From contig NZ_FCOB02000010.1 in assembly GCF_001545075.1 (NCBI RefSeq), positions 1 through 64,000 on the forward strand: DNA of 64,000 nucleotides. Direction: 5' to 3'. Shown one piece after another: positions 37,447 to 46,515 of this stretch. Source of the stretch: Caballeronia ptereochthonis (GTDB taxonomy: Bacteria > Pseudomonadota > Gammaproteobacteria > Burkholderiales > Burkholderiaceae). A model generated the notes under the pieces. It had not been told where the DNA came from. It did not search any database and saw only the letters and a list, made by a program, of their open reading frames with translations. How positions within the stretch are numbered: position 1 is the first letter of the stretch; the number at the start of each line of letters is the position of its first letter. The position numbers and the translations under genes are program-made.

Positions 37447-38904
37447 ATGAACACCACAACAGCACCTTACGAAACACTCGCGCTCTACATCAATGGCCGT
37501 TTTCTAGGTGCCGACGGGCGGCCGGAACAGGATGTGATCAACCCCGCAACTGGCAAGGCGTTCGCCCGCTTGCCGCACGCTACGCCTCAGGATCTGGATG
37601 ATGCTGTGAGCGCAGCGGCCGTCGCATTCCAGGTCTGGCGGCACACGCCTGCAACCGATCGTTCAGCGTTGCTGCGCCGCGTTGCTTCCTTGATCCGGGA
37701 ACGGGCTCCGCAGATCGCTCGTAACATTACACTCGACCAGGGCAAGCCCTTGACCGAAGCGATTCTGGAAGTTCAGAGCTGTGCCGAGCACGCAGAATGG
37801 CACGCGGAGGAGTGCCGGCGCATTTATGGGCGCATGATCCCGGCACGTGCGCCGGGCGTGCAGCAGATGGTCTCGCGGGAACCCATAGGAGTTTGTGTTG
37901 CGTTCACACCCTGGAATTTCCCCTTCAACCTGGCGCTCCGTAAGGTGGTCGCTGCTTTAGGCGCGGGCTGCACAGTGGTCCTCAAGGGCCCGGAGGAATC
38001 GCCAAGCGCGGTGGTGGCGCTGGCGCGCATTTTCCACGATGCAGGTTTGCCAGCCGGATGCCTCAACATCGTGTGGGGCGTGCCTTCCGAGGTTTCCAAA
38101 CATCTCATCAACGCTCCGGCGGTGCGGAAGATTTCGTTCACCGGCTCGATCGCCGTTGGCAAACAACTGGCGTCACTCGCTGGCGCGCACATGAAGCGCA
38201 TGACCATGGAACTAGGCGGCCACTCACCCGTGCTGGTGTTCGACGATGCCGACGTCGAAGGAGCAGCGCGATTTCTGGCCCGTACCAAGACACGCAATGC
38301 CGGTCAAGTCTGCATGGCACCAAGCCGCTTCTACGTGCACAAAAAGGCCTATGAGCGATTTGTCGATGCCTTCGCTGCCGAATACGCGCCGCTGCGTGTT
38401 GGAGACGGCCTCGATCCCCGGACCCAAATGGGACCGCTGGCGCACGAAAGACGCGTCGAAGCGATGGAGGCGTTGGTGACGGACGCGCAAGAACGCGGTG
38501 CCTCACTGATTTGTGGCGGCAGCCGTCTGGCCGAGACAGGGTATTTCTTCGCCCCGACAATTCTCACCGGCGTGCCCGACAATGCACGCCTGATGGTCGA
38601 GGAGCCGTTTGGACCGGTTGTGCCGGTAACGACATTCACTACCGCCGATGACGCTCTGTCGCGAGCCAATGCGCTGCCGTACGGGTTAGCCTCCTACGTT
38701 TTCACCAGTTCGATCGCGACCGCCGAACATGTTGCTGGCCGCATCGAGGCCGGAATGGTTGGCATCAACCATTTCGGTCTTGCACTTCCCGAGACGCCGC
38801 TGGGTGGCGTGAAGGATAGTGGCATAGGCAGCGAAGGAGGCAGCGAAACATTTGACGCCTACCTTGTAACCAAGTTTGTGTCGCAGGCGAGTCGCGTTCC
38901 CTGA
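37447..38904 (+). CDS. NAD(P)-dependent aldehyde dehydrogenase (succinate-semialdehyde type)
   Basis: The 485-residue enzyme has the complete ALDH set: Asn157 in FTPWNFPF, Lys180 of the cofactor site ([10 protein letters not shown]), Glu255 in MELGGHSP, catalytic Cys289 in [14 protein letters not shown] and a C-terminal [20 protein letters not shown]. Closest families are succinate-semialdehyde and related dehydrogenases, but the usual KP in the cofactor site is KG. It would oxidise an aldehyde made by the SDR or upstream ring cleavage. Operon with the SDR gene. Confidence 0.92.
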   Translation: MNTTTAPYETLALYINGRFLGADGRPEQDVINPATGKAFARLPHATPQDLDDAVSAAAVAFQVWRHTPATDRSALLRRVASLIRERAPQIARNITLDQGKPLTEAILEVQSCAEHAEWHAEECRRIYGRMIPARAPGVQQMVSREPIGVCVAFTPWNFPFNLALRKVVAALGAGCTVVLKGPEESPSAVVALARIFHDAGLPAGCLNIVWGVPSEVSKHLINAPAVRKISFTGSIAVGKQLASLAGAHMKRMTMELGGHSPVLVFDDADVEGAARFLARTKTRNAGQVCMAPSRFYVHKKAYERFVDAFAAEYAPLRVGDGLDPRTQMGPLAHERRVEAMEALVTDAQERGASLICGGSRLAETGYFFAPTILTGVPDNARLMVEEPFGPVVPVTTFTTADDALSRANALPYGLASYVFTSSIATAEHVAGRIEAGMVGINHFGLALPETPLGGVKDSGIGSEGGSETFDAYLVTKFVSQASRVP

Positions 38905-39313
38905 CATCAGTACGACCCCGCTCCTTCGTTGGCGCCGCCGTACCGGCAAGCTTTGCTGTTGCGGCGGACACGACCAACACAGTAGTCTTCGCTGACCCGT
39001 TTTAGATCGGGGTGCCTTCCATCCTCTCCCCAGCTCAGCCTCAGCTTGTGAGCGGAGGCGCTAGCACCCGCGCCTTCTCATCGCTTCACGCGAAGCAAAT
39101 CCGGTCCGCACCCATCACGTTCAACGACGTCCGCACAGGGACTTTCCCCAAGGGTACTTGACTTCATTCGTCCCGACAAACATTATTCGATATGAATCTA
39201 TCTAACTATGCATCGATTCATATGAGTTAAGTTCCGATTCCGGCACACGGATATTCCTTTTGTCCAATCGGGCTCCCCCCATCTCTCATCCATCACCGAC
39301 GGCGAGGATCACC
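38905..39313. other. Intergenic stretch with promoter elements
   Basis: About 400 bases without a gene. The first half is GC-rich and unremarkable; 39175-39235 is AT-rich with site C and an inverted repeat, consistent with the promoter of the binding-protein gene. Confidence 0.5.
39181..39202 (+). promoter_or_regulatory. 22-bp catabolic element, site C
   Basis: Core ATTATTCGATATGAATCTATC-like stretch at 39182-39202; 18-19 of 22 positions agree with sites A and B. It also forms the left arm of an inverted repeat: ATATGAATC (39190-39198) and GATTCATAT (39215-39223). It is about 110 bases upstream of the binding-protein start. Confidence 0.65.
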
Positions 39314-40522
39314 ATGTTCTTCAAGCTTCGCGTTTCGCAAGCTCCATTGCAGGAAGTGCAACGTCCGCTCGTTGCCCAAGAGACTGTTCGCTCTCATCCG
39401 TACGGCCTCAAGAACCGTCGCGATCGATATTGGCCTGGCAAGTATTTTTCCTCGACCGCGAAGATGTGCACCGGACTGCTTCTCTCCCTTGGTTTCATCT
39501 GTACCGCCCACGCGCTGGAAGATTCCATCACCAATCGCCAAGGCGACATCACGCCGATGTGCGGCACGAAGCCGATGATAGTCGGCGTATCGGATGGCTA
39601 CGGCGGCAATACCTGGCGCAAGACGGGTCTCGCTGAAGTCAAGGACGAACTGAGTCGATGCAAGAACGTCACACGGATCATCTACAGCAACGCTAACGGC
39701 GATCCGCAGAAGGCGAATTCCGACATCAACAGCATGGTCGCGCAGGGCATCAACGTCCTCGTTCTGCTTCCTGATTTTGGCGCGGTCCAGCTTCCCGCAA
39801 TGCGGGCTGCCATGAAGGCCGGCGTCGCGGTGGTCCCGTATTCGGCTCAGATGGCTGGCGTGCCAGGCCGCGACTACGTCATAAACGTGGTCGGCGATAC
39901 GAAGCAGATCGGTGTCCTGTGGGCCGACTGGCTCGGAACCACACTCAAGAAGGGCAATGTCGTGTTCATGGGAGGATCGCCTGGCGCGACCACCTCTCAG
40001 AACTTCATGGACGGCCTGAGAGGCGGACTCAAGAAATACCCGGATCTGAAGTTGCTCAACGAGCAATATGTCGTGACGAACTGGAATCCTGTCGACGCAC
40101 AGAAGGCCACCGTCGGTCTCATCGCGCAATATCCGAAGATCGATGCCATCGTGACGGATGGCGGCGAGACTGCCCTGACCGCCGTCAAGGCATTCGAACA
40201 GGCTCACCTTCCGGTCCCTGCGATCGCCACGATAGCAAGCGACAACCAGGTGAACTGCCATTTTGTCGCGGCGAAGCAATCGGGCAAGCCCTACCCCTAC
40301 TTCACGCTCGATGGCACGACGACCTACGTACGCTTCGCGGTACGCCAGGGTGTAGCCGCATACCAGGGAACCGTCAACAAGGAATCTCCTTCGATCCTTC
40401 CGTTCGCGTATGCGGATAGCGCAAAGGGGCTCGACCCGAAGTGCGACCCCACGGCACCACCGGATGCGGACCTCACTTCCGCGCTCCCGCCAGAGAAATT
40501 GAAGGCTGTGTTTGAGCGCTGA
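39314..40522 (+). CDS. Sugar-type ABC periplasmic binding protein, orphan
   Basis: A 402-residue periplasmic binding protein of the Peripla_BP_4 (ribose/autoinducer-type) family. A long basic N-region is followed by a signal segment MCTGLLLSLGFICTAHA. Landmarks are MIVGVSDGYGGNTWRKTGLA, SNANGDPQKANSDINSMVAQ, DGGETALTAVKAFEQAHLPV and IASDNQVNC. GAGG precedes the ATG at 39314. No ABC ATPase or permease gene is nearby, but the fused ABC transporter at 17458-20966 has no binding protein and shares the same upstream element, so I propose they work together. Confidence 0.86.
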   Translation: MFFKLRVSQAPLQEVQRPLVAQETVRSHPYGLKNRRDRYWPGKYFSSTAKMCTGLLLSLGFICTAHALEDSITNRQGDITPMCGTKPMIVGVSDGYGGNTWRKTGLAEVKDELSRCKNVTRIIYSNANGDPQKANSDINSMVAQGINVLVLLPDFGAVQLPAMRAAMKAGVAVVPYSAQMAGVPGRDYVINVVGDTKQIGVLWADWLGTTLKKGNVVFMGGSPGATTSQNFMDGLRGGLKKYPDLKLLNEQYVVTNWNPVDAQKATVGLIAQYPKIDAIVTDGGETALTAVKAFEQAHLPVPAIATIASDNQVNCHFVAAKQSGKPYPYFTLDGTTTYVRFAVRQGVAAYQGTVNKESPSILPFAYADSAKGLDPKCDPTAPPDADLTSALPPEKLKAVFER

Positions 40523-40878
40523 TAGCCGAGGACGCGCCACGAACCAACAGCATAAACGTCGCAGGGGCTCTTGGCATCAAGCGAGAACGAAATGCCAGCG
40601 GAGCGACAGCAGAATCCTGCGCGAATGGTTATCGACTGGAAGCACCGGAATACCGCGCAAACATTCATCAGGGTATTCCCTGAAAACCTTGATCTTATTC
40701 ATTCTATATAGCATGATCCGATAAACATCAATCTGATGACGCACAGTATCCGCAGCACTGATTTGCCTGGGTGAAGTCGTCGCGCCGGTGCGAGCCGCCG
40801 AGTCGTATTCAGTTTGATTTTTTTCGTGGGTTCGAAAGATTCAAGAACCCAAATTCACTACCTGAGTCGAGGATCATC
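40523..40878. other. Intergenic stretch with promoter element
   Basis: About 350 bases with no recognised gene. Site D lies at 40697-40718, and the AT content rises from there to the BKACE start. Confidence 0.5.
40697..40718 (+). promoter_or_regulatory. 22-bp catabolic element, site D
   Basis: Core CATTCTATATAGCATGATC, matching site F at 18 of 22 and site B at 15 of 22. It is about 160 bases upstream of the BKACE-type gene. Confidence 0.6.
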
Positions 40879-41826
40879 ATGATGGAAAAACTGCCGCTCT
40901 GGGAAGCTGCCAAACGCGAATTGGAGGAGTATCAATTCATTGCGGGAGCCGACTTGCAGCCGAAGTGGAATGTGTCAGAGAAAGTGGCAATCAACGCCGC
41001 GGTTTCGGGACGTTTCGAAGACACGTCGTCCTTCCAGGCGTATGTTGATGAAGCAACCGCTGTGATCGAAGCGGGCGCGTGCGGGGTCCACATCGACTTT
41101 TCATTCATGACCGACGCGCAGGGGCGTCGCATGGATCGCGATTACCTCCCGGTCGAAGCCTATAAGCAGGTTATCGAGCCGCTACGAGCTCGCTTCGGCA
41201 ACGACTTCGTACCGAACGTGAACGTGCTGAACGGCACGACGTTCGACATGTGCCTAAGTCCCGCTCGGGAAGGTCTGACGGAAGTCGCACCGTGCGCGCC
41301 GGGGCATCCTGAGGCCTTTGCGTTGCCGGCTGTCACGACGCTGGAAGAAGTCGGCGTCAAGCCGGAGCTCGCGGTTCACAGCTCGGGTGAAATCGAACTC
41401 GCCAAGCGCAAGCTGATTGATACCGGCATTCTCAAGAAGCCGTACAACTGGTTGATCCTGTATGGGCTGCCGTTCAACGTCGGCCGGACACTCGTGTCGG
41501 GCACCTGGGTCAGTGACGCGCAGGACATGACTCAACACCTGTTCCTGATGGTCGACCAGATCCGGAAGATCGATCCGACTTCTGTGATCAGTGTTTGCGC
41601 GGCCGGTCGCGCTAGCCTGTACATGACGACGCTGGCGACGATGATGGGGCTGCATATCCGCGTCGGCACGGAAGACACACCCTGGAAGTATCCGAATAGC
41701 GACGAGCGCCTCAAAAGCAATCTCGAGATGTTCACAATGGCGCGCGACATCGCCGGCCTGCTCGGCCGCAAACCCGCAACAGCCAATGAATATCGAGAGC
41801 TGATCGGCAAGCCGGCGCGAACTTGA
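40879..41826 (+). CDS. BKACE-family (beta-keto acid cleavage) protein, altered metal site
   Basis: A 315-residue TIM-barrel protein of the DUF849/BKACE family, Zn enzymes that condense a beta-keto acid with acetyl-CoA. The late Glu of the metal site is kept (RVGTEDT, E265), and CAAGRASLYMTTLATMMGLH is typical. The early His-x-His, usually in a HxHxR context, reads H71-I-D73 (GVHIDFSF), so one metal ligand is Asp and the following Arg is lost. Start ATG 40879 follows GAGGATC. Downstream genes for a SnoaL-like and a Gfo/Idh/MocA protein run in the same direction. The chemistry may differ from classical BKACE. Confidence 0.8.
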   Translation: MMEKLPLWEAAKRELEEYQFIAGADLQPKWNVSEKVAINAAVSGRFEDTSSFQAYVDEATAVIEAGACGVHIDFSFMTDAQGRRMDRDYLPVEAYKQVIEPLRARFGNDFVPNVNVLNGTTFDMCLSPAREGLTEVAPCAPGHPEAFALPAVTTLEEVGVKPELAVHSSGEIELAKRKLIDTGILKKPYNWLILYGLPFNVGRTLVSGTWVSDAQDMTQHLFLMVDQIRKIDPTSVISVCAAGRASLYMTTLATMMGLHIRVGTEDTPWKYPNSDERLKSNLEMFTMARDIAGLLGRKPATANEYRELIGKPART

Positions 41827-42118
41827 AGGTATTGCGGGGCCATGTCCACGCACACAACGGCGGTGCCGGAAGAGCAGTAGAGGGCGACAGATGCGAGTTC
41901 CCCACAGACGAAGCCCTCTCTGCAAAGCAGACATCGCCGTACCGGGTTGGACATGGTTCGACCGCCTCGCCATTCATGAAAGTGATCGCCAAGTCCTCCC
42001 GGAATGAGCACGCGAGACGGAAGAATAGATTGCGCTCGCGGTCGGTTTCGAACCTCACACCGCAGCGGCGCGGAAGCGATTTGCCTGAGGCACGGCGATT
42101 CAACCAAGGAGATCGAAG

Positions 42119-42628
42119 TTGGAAGCGAAACTTCAGCAGCTACTAGATGAAGCCGAGATTCGCCGCGTTCACATCCGGTATTGCCGCGGCATTGATCGGA
42201 TGGACTGGGATCTCGTTCGGTCGTGTTATCACCCGGACGCGATGGACAGGCACGGTGCCTATAACGGAAGTATCGAAGGTTTCATCGACTGGGCGACCGA
42301 ACTATTGCCGAGCTTCGAATCGACGCAACACTTCACCGGCAACCAGTATGTCGAGGTGCACGGCGATGTGGCGTTTGCGGAGCACTATGCCCAGGCCCAC
42401 CATCGCACGAAACCCGACGGCGACAAACCGGCGATGGATTGGGTGGTGAACATTCGCTACGTGGACCGAATGGAGCGGCGCAGGGGTGAATGGCGTATCG
42501 CCGATCGGTTGGTCGTGCTCGACTCCCAGCGATCGGACCCTGTTCCCCAAGGTGTGGCACCGCTCGAGAATTTTACTGTCGGTCGCCGCGACAAGGACGA
42601 CCCTTCGTACAAGTACCGGGTCGTTTGA
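42119..42628 (+). CDS. SnoaL-like / NTF2-fold protein
   Basis: A 169-residue SnoaL_4-type protein (DEAEIRRVHIRYCRGIDRMD, HPDAMDRHGAYNGSIEGFID, QHFTGNQYVEVHGDVAFAEH). Such proteins act as dehydratases, isomerases or cyclases, often in aromatic or steroid pathways. AAGGAGAT lies 7 bases before TTG at 42119, the only well-supported start. The YxxxYCRGID(R)xD pattern is shared with scytalone-dehydratase-like members, where Tyr, Asp and His act in catalysis. It precedes Gfo/Idh/MocA paralogue 3 by 93 bases. Confidence 0.85.
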   Translation: MEAKLQQLLDEAEIRRVHIRYCRGIDRMDWDLVRSCYHPDAMDRHGAYNGSIEGFIDWATELLPSFESTQHFTGNQYVEVHGDVAFAEHYAQAHHRTKPDGDKPAMDWVVNIRYVDRMERRRGEWRIADRLVVLDSQRSDPVPQGVAPLENFTVGRRDKDDPSYKYRVV

Positions 42629-42721
42629 CGGGTGGCCGTCTTTGACCGCCCCCCATAACGTCAGTATTTGAGAGCACGCGCTCAAGATTGAAGCCATGCC
42701 TAAAGATTCGAGGAGGAAGCA

Positions 42722-43834
42722 ATGGAAGGGAAATATCGTGTCGGCATTGTCGGCCTGAGTCCGGGACGCGGTTGGGCGGCTACCGCCCATATTCCGGCCT
42801 TGCAGGCCATGTCCGACATTTTCGAGCTCGCTGGTGTGGCGAATACGAGTCTCGCGAGCGCGCAAGCGGCCGCCGCCGCGTTCAACATTCCGCGCGCGTT
42901 CAGCAGTGCGGCAGCACTGGCCGCGTCGCCGGACATCGATATCGTCGTCGTCACCGTCAAGGTTCAGCACCACAAGGAAGTCGTTACGGCCGCCTTGCTG
43001 GCAGGCAAGAGCGTGTACAGCGAATGGCCGCTTGGCAACGGACTTGAAGAAACAATCGCACTTGCCGAACTCGCGCGCGAAAACAACGCATTGGCCGTCG
43101 TGGGCGCGCAGGCAATCGCCTCCCCGGAAGTGCAGTTCATGCGCAAGCTCGTCGCGGACGGCAAGATCGGCGATGTCCTGTCTTCGACGTACATCGGCTC
43201 AGGTTTCAGTTGGGGCGACGACATCCTGCAGGGTGACGCCTATGCCATGGACAACCGGAACGGCGCCACACTGCTCTCCGTGATTGGCGGCCACGCGATC
43301 TCTGCTATCGATACGGTCCTCGGCGACATCGAACAGATCGACGCGGTGTTGTCACAACGCAGGCGAACCGTGCGCATCATCGAAACCGGAGAAACTGTCG
43401 AGATGAAAACGCCCGACCATCTCATGGCAAGCGCGATTCTGCGCTCTGGCGCCCCGCTTTCATTAGAACTCCGCGGTGGCGTGCCGCGTGGGACGAAGCT
43501 GCTATGGGAGGTCAACGGAAGCGAGGGCGACTTGCGCGTCACCGCAAAAAACGAGTACGTCCCCGCGGTCAACATCTCCCCGCTGCGCATCGAGTTCGGA
43601 CGCAAAGGCGAGAGCGGTTACGAAGAACTCGAGGTCCCGGATCCGTTCCCCATTGACGCCAGCGAGGCCGTTGCTGCGCGCAATGTTGCCGGCGTTTACC
43701 GGTTGATCGCTGATGACCTGCGACATGGCACTCGCACGGCGCCCAGCTTCGACCATGCATGCGACCTGCACAAAGTGCTCGATGCAATCGAGCAGTCAAG
43801 TAAAACGGGAAATCGGATCAATCTAGGCAAGTAG
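42722..43834 (+). CDS. Gfo/Idh/MocA-type oxidoreductase, paralogue 3
   Basis: A 370-residue protein with Rossmann start YRVGIVGLSPGRGWAATAHI, E101-W-P in place of EKP (SEWPLG) and the Asp-less LLSVIGGHAISAID. It is closest to paralogue 2. GGAGG lies 6 bases before the ATG. Being downstream of BKACE and SnoaL-like genes and next to marR paralogue 2 mirrors the arrangement of paralogue 2 beside marR paralogue 1, pointing to duplication of a unit. Confidence 0.87.
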   Translation: MEGKYRVGIVGLSPGRGWAATAHIPALQAMSDIFELAGVANTSLASAQAAAAAFNIPRAFSSAAALAASPDIDIVVVTVKVQHHKEVVTAALLAGKSVYSEWPLGNGLEETIALAELARENNALAVVGAQAIASPEVQFMRKLVADGKIGDVLSSTYIGSGFSWGDDILQGDAYAMDNRNGATLLSVIGGHAISAIDTVLGDIEQIDAVLSQRRRTVRIIETGETVEMKTPDHLMASAILRSGAPLSLELRGGVPRGTKLLWEVNGSEGDLRVTAKNEYVPAVNISPLRIEFGRKGESGYEELEVPDPFPIDASEAVAARNVAGVYRLIADDLRHGTRTAPSFDHACDLHKVLDAIEQSSKTGNRINLGK

Positions 43835-44081
43835 CAAGCCAGCGCGGCTGTTGCACGTGCAGCACACTGACAAGCACCGGGCAGATATGAGTATGCAGCC
43901 TCCCCTCCTGACACGAGCGGAGCGCTGCGTTCAGCGTGCGAAGCGACAGTGTTCGCGAAGGCTGCTTGAAGACAGGCACGCGAGCAGCGACAGCGCGTAA
44001 TCCCTCCCGACCGCACGCATTTGCCGCAGGATGAAACGATTCGCAAAGTAGTCCCCCGGACGCGGAGGACGAAGAAATTAG

Positions 44082-44639
44082 TCAGTCAACGATCGTATCG
44101 CCTTGTGCCATCTGAATCAGGTTCGCTTCGATCTGGTGCATGACCTTCCAGAAAACGCGCATGTCCCTCTGCGAGATTCCGTCGAGCGAACCCGAAATCA
44201 TGTCGGTCAGATCGGGCAGCATTCGGTCGACGAGACGCTTTCCTTCATCCTGTAGGACGACGAAATACTTTCGCCTGTCATTTGGATCTCGGACTCGCTT
44301 CACCAGACCGCGCTTCTCCAGATAGTCGAGTGCGGGAACCGCTGTCGTCGACGCGATGCCCACGCGCTTGCTCAGCTCGAGCTGATTGATCTCGCCGCGT
44401 TCAGCCAGCACCCGGAGGTAATACCAATATGCAATTGGAATACTCTCCCTGTCGAGAAGCTTCTGTCCCTGTGCATCGTAGAGGCGATGAATCGTTCGTG
44501 CAATCCACGGAACGGTTCTGCCGCGATCATCAAAAACGTCTGAAGGTCTCGTCGCTGCTGCCTCTGCTATCTTCGGAGCGCTCTTGGCTGCTGCGACTGC
44601 GGATGCATTAGATTTGGGCATTCCCTTGTTCCTCGCCAT
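44082..44639 (-). CDS. MarR-family regulator, paralogue 2
   Basis: A 185-residue winged-helix regulator closely matching the one at 24522, except for an Ala/Ser-rich start (SNASAVAAAKSAPKIAEAAA). The recognition helix LSKRVGIASTTAVPALDYLE is the same, so both should read the same DNA sequence. An alternative ATG at 44621 (MPKSN) has a good AGGAACAAGGGA in front. It converges with Gfo/Idh/MocA paralogue 3. A weak match to the 22-bp element (13 of 22 with site H) lies at 44660-44681 in its own promoter. Confidence 0.9.
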   Translation of the reverse strand: MARNKGMPKSNASAVAAAKSAPKIAEAAATRPSDVFDDRGRTVPWIARTIHRLYDAQGQKLLDRESIPIAYWYYLRVLAERGEINQLELSKRVGIASTTAVPALDYLEKRGLVKRVRDPNDRRKYFVVLQDEGKRLVDRMLPDLTDMISGSLDGISQRDMRVFWKVMHQIEANLIQMAQGDTIVD

Positions 44640-44824
44640 GACATCGAGCCATCGGTCGCTACTATTCGTTCGACATAGATTCAGCTAGAGTGAGATCATA
44701 CTACAGGAATAGTAACGCCTCCATGGACCGGCGGCGAAGCAAAGTCGACAGCCGCGGTCACGACTCCGGTCGCCGCAGGCCGTACGCCTCGTAATCGAAC
44801 GGTTATATGAACCGCAGTAGCGCA

Positions 44825-45171
44825 TCAAGTGGCCAGGAATCCCCCGTCGACCACCAGTTCGTTTCCCGTCACAAAGGATGCCTTATCCGAAAGAAGCCAG
44901 ACGACCGCAGCGGCAATCTCCTCCGGAGCGCCGATTCGTTCCAACGGATGACCTGCTCTAATCTTCTCGATCAGACCGGCGAATTGCGGATCGGACACCA
45001 GCGCCTGAACCATTGGAGTGTTCACCACACCCGGGAGGATGGTGTTGACTCGGATATGCTTGTCGCCATAGTCGACCGCGGCGCGATGGAGCACGCCAAC
45101 GCCGCCGCGCGCCCGATTCCGGAGCCGCCACCGGTGGCGATGATGGTCCTCCCTTCAAGATCGCGATTCAT
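44825..45171 (-). pseudogene. SDR oxidoreductase with internal deletion
   Basis: The start at 45171 reads NRDLEGRTIIATGGGSGIGR, the SDR cofactor motif, and then jumps in another frame to AVDYGDKHIRVNTILPGVVN and DKASFVTGNELVVDGG, the C-terminal third. About 120 residues containing the catalytic Ser and Tyr are deleted. It follows a broken SnoaL-like gene in the same direction. Confidence 0.82.
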
Positions 45172-45186
45172 TTCCTTGCCCTTCGA

Positions 45187-45569
45187 TCAACGTTCGAACA
45201 ACGGAGAAGCATCAACGTATATTTGGCATTCGTCGATCAGTTCCTCCTGCAATTTCCAGATGGTCACAGCCGGAACCGTCAGCGTTGACGCATCCTTACG
45301 TGTGTAAGTCACAGATATCTGGGAAACGATGACATCTTCGAAGGCCCACACAGTGAGGATGTGATGCCTGATCCGCGCAAGTTGCTTGAGGAAATTCTGC
45401 GAGGTTGCAGCCGTTTTTGCGCGATCGATGACAGGATCGCTGTTTGCGTAGACGAATGTGCAGTTCTCGGTCAGACAGTTTGCGAACCCTCCTCGTCCAT
45501 CGAATCGATCGCGTGGTAGACCTTCGGAACAAACCGTAGTGCTGCTGTTGGTGTTTGCGTATTCAACAT
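45187..45569 (-). pseudogene. SnoaL-like protein with single-base frameshift
   Basis: Start ATG 45569 has GGAGG 7 bases in front (MLNTQTPTAALRFVPKVYHA, DSMDEEG); near 45480 the frame shifts by one base and continues FANCLTENCTFVYANSDPVI to IYVDASPLFER and a stop at 45187. The total of 383 bases is one short of a multiple of three, so a single deletion would explain it. It was once upstream of the SDR pseudogene in one operon. Confidence 0.78.
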
Positions 45570-45728
45570 CGAGAATCCTCCTTTCAGATGATGTAGCCCG
45601 TCACGGCAGACGTGCATCGCAGGGTCTGCACGATACGTATTGGGGGCGACACAGTTGTTGGCTCACGCGTGAATTCGCCGTGCCGGGTGCGCTACGGCAT
45701 ACCATTCAAGATCCCGTCCATAAAATAC

Positions 45729-45750
45729 TTGCATTCTATATCGCTCGATG
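45729..45750 (+). promoter_or_regulatory. 22-bp catabolic element, site E
   Basis: Core GCATTCTATATCGCTCGATG; shares CATTCTATAT with sites B and D. It is upstream of the broken SnoaL/SDR pair. Confidence 0.5.
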
Positions 45751-46100
45751 CATTATAAGATGATAATGCCTCTCCCCTGACAATCGCAGGGGGTATCTTC
45801 TTTCACGTCTCGGCGATACCTGTTTGTTCCGCGGCCACGCACGCGTGCAAGTCGAATTGCATCGCGTGACTGCGGTGTGATAGGCGACATCCCAGAAGAA
45901 TCCGCTGTGGTTCCTGCTTGGCCTCGGCGCCCTCAAGCTCCCGGTACGGACCTCCGGCGCAGGGTCGATCCCAATCCGCACGACAATCACTGCGCGGTCT
46001 GAACCACTCCATTGAAATCATCAGCGTGGCACCGTAGAGGGCTTCTTGGAGTTGACCCGCTTTCGTGGACATCTATCTTTTTGTTCAGGAGGTGCCCATT

Positions 46101-46420
46101 ATGGCGAAGCACCGTACCCCGTACCCGGCGGAATTCCGGGCCCAGATAGTCGAACTGGTCAAGGCCGGTCGCACGCCGGAGGAACTGGCCAAGGAGTTTG
46201 AGCCGCTTCGCGACACTCGAATGTGAACTGCTCGCCCGCACACACTTCCAAACCCGCGCACAGGCGCGGCAAGCGCTGTTCTCATGGACCGAAGGTTGGT
46301 ACAACGTCAGCCGTCGCCATAGCGGCATCGGTTACCGCTCGCCGATGCGCTACGAGCAACTTCACGAGGAACAAAACCGAATCGCCATCACTGGCGAGTT
46401 GTCCCCCGCCGGCCGGCGTC
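46101..46420 (+). pseudogene. IS3-family element with orfA fused to orfB end by deletion
   Basis: ATG 46101 starts a normal orfA (MAKHRTPYPAEFRAQIVELV, GRTPEELAKEFEP) that after 33 residues jumps, out of frame, to the end of orfB (ATLECELLARTHFQTRAQAR, WTEGWYNVSRRHSGIGYRSP). Around 900 bases containing the HTH end and the whole DDE core are missing. The 3' end of the element adjoins a porin gene that it has truncated. Confidence 0.8.
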
Positions 46421-46463
46421 GTGGTCGTAAGAGGCGACCCGCCGACCGGCCGTGGACAACTCG
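46395..46463. repeat. Inverted repeat at IS3/porin junction
   Basis: CGAGTTGTCC (46395-46404) is the exact inverse of GGACAACTCG (46454-46463), with GC-rich sequence between. It could be a relic of a transposon end or a nested miniature element at the deletion site. Confidence 0.4.
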
Positions 46464-46515
46464 CGGCACTGCCCAAACCGGAGGGAATCAATCCATTCAA
46501 AATTCAACTGCTTAA

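Noticed and set aside
44660-44681. Further copy of the 22-bp element before marR paralogue 2
   Set aside because: Only about 13 of 22 positions match site H, so it is mentioned but not counted among the eight.
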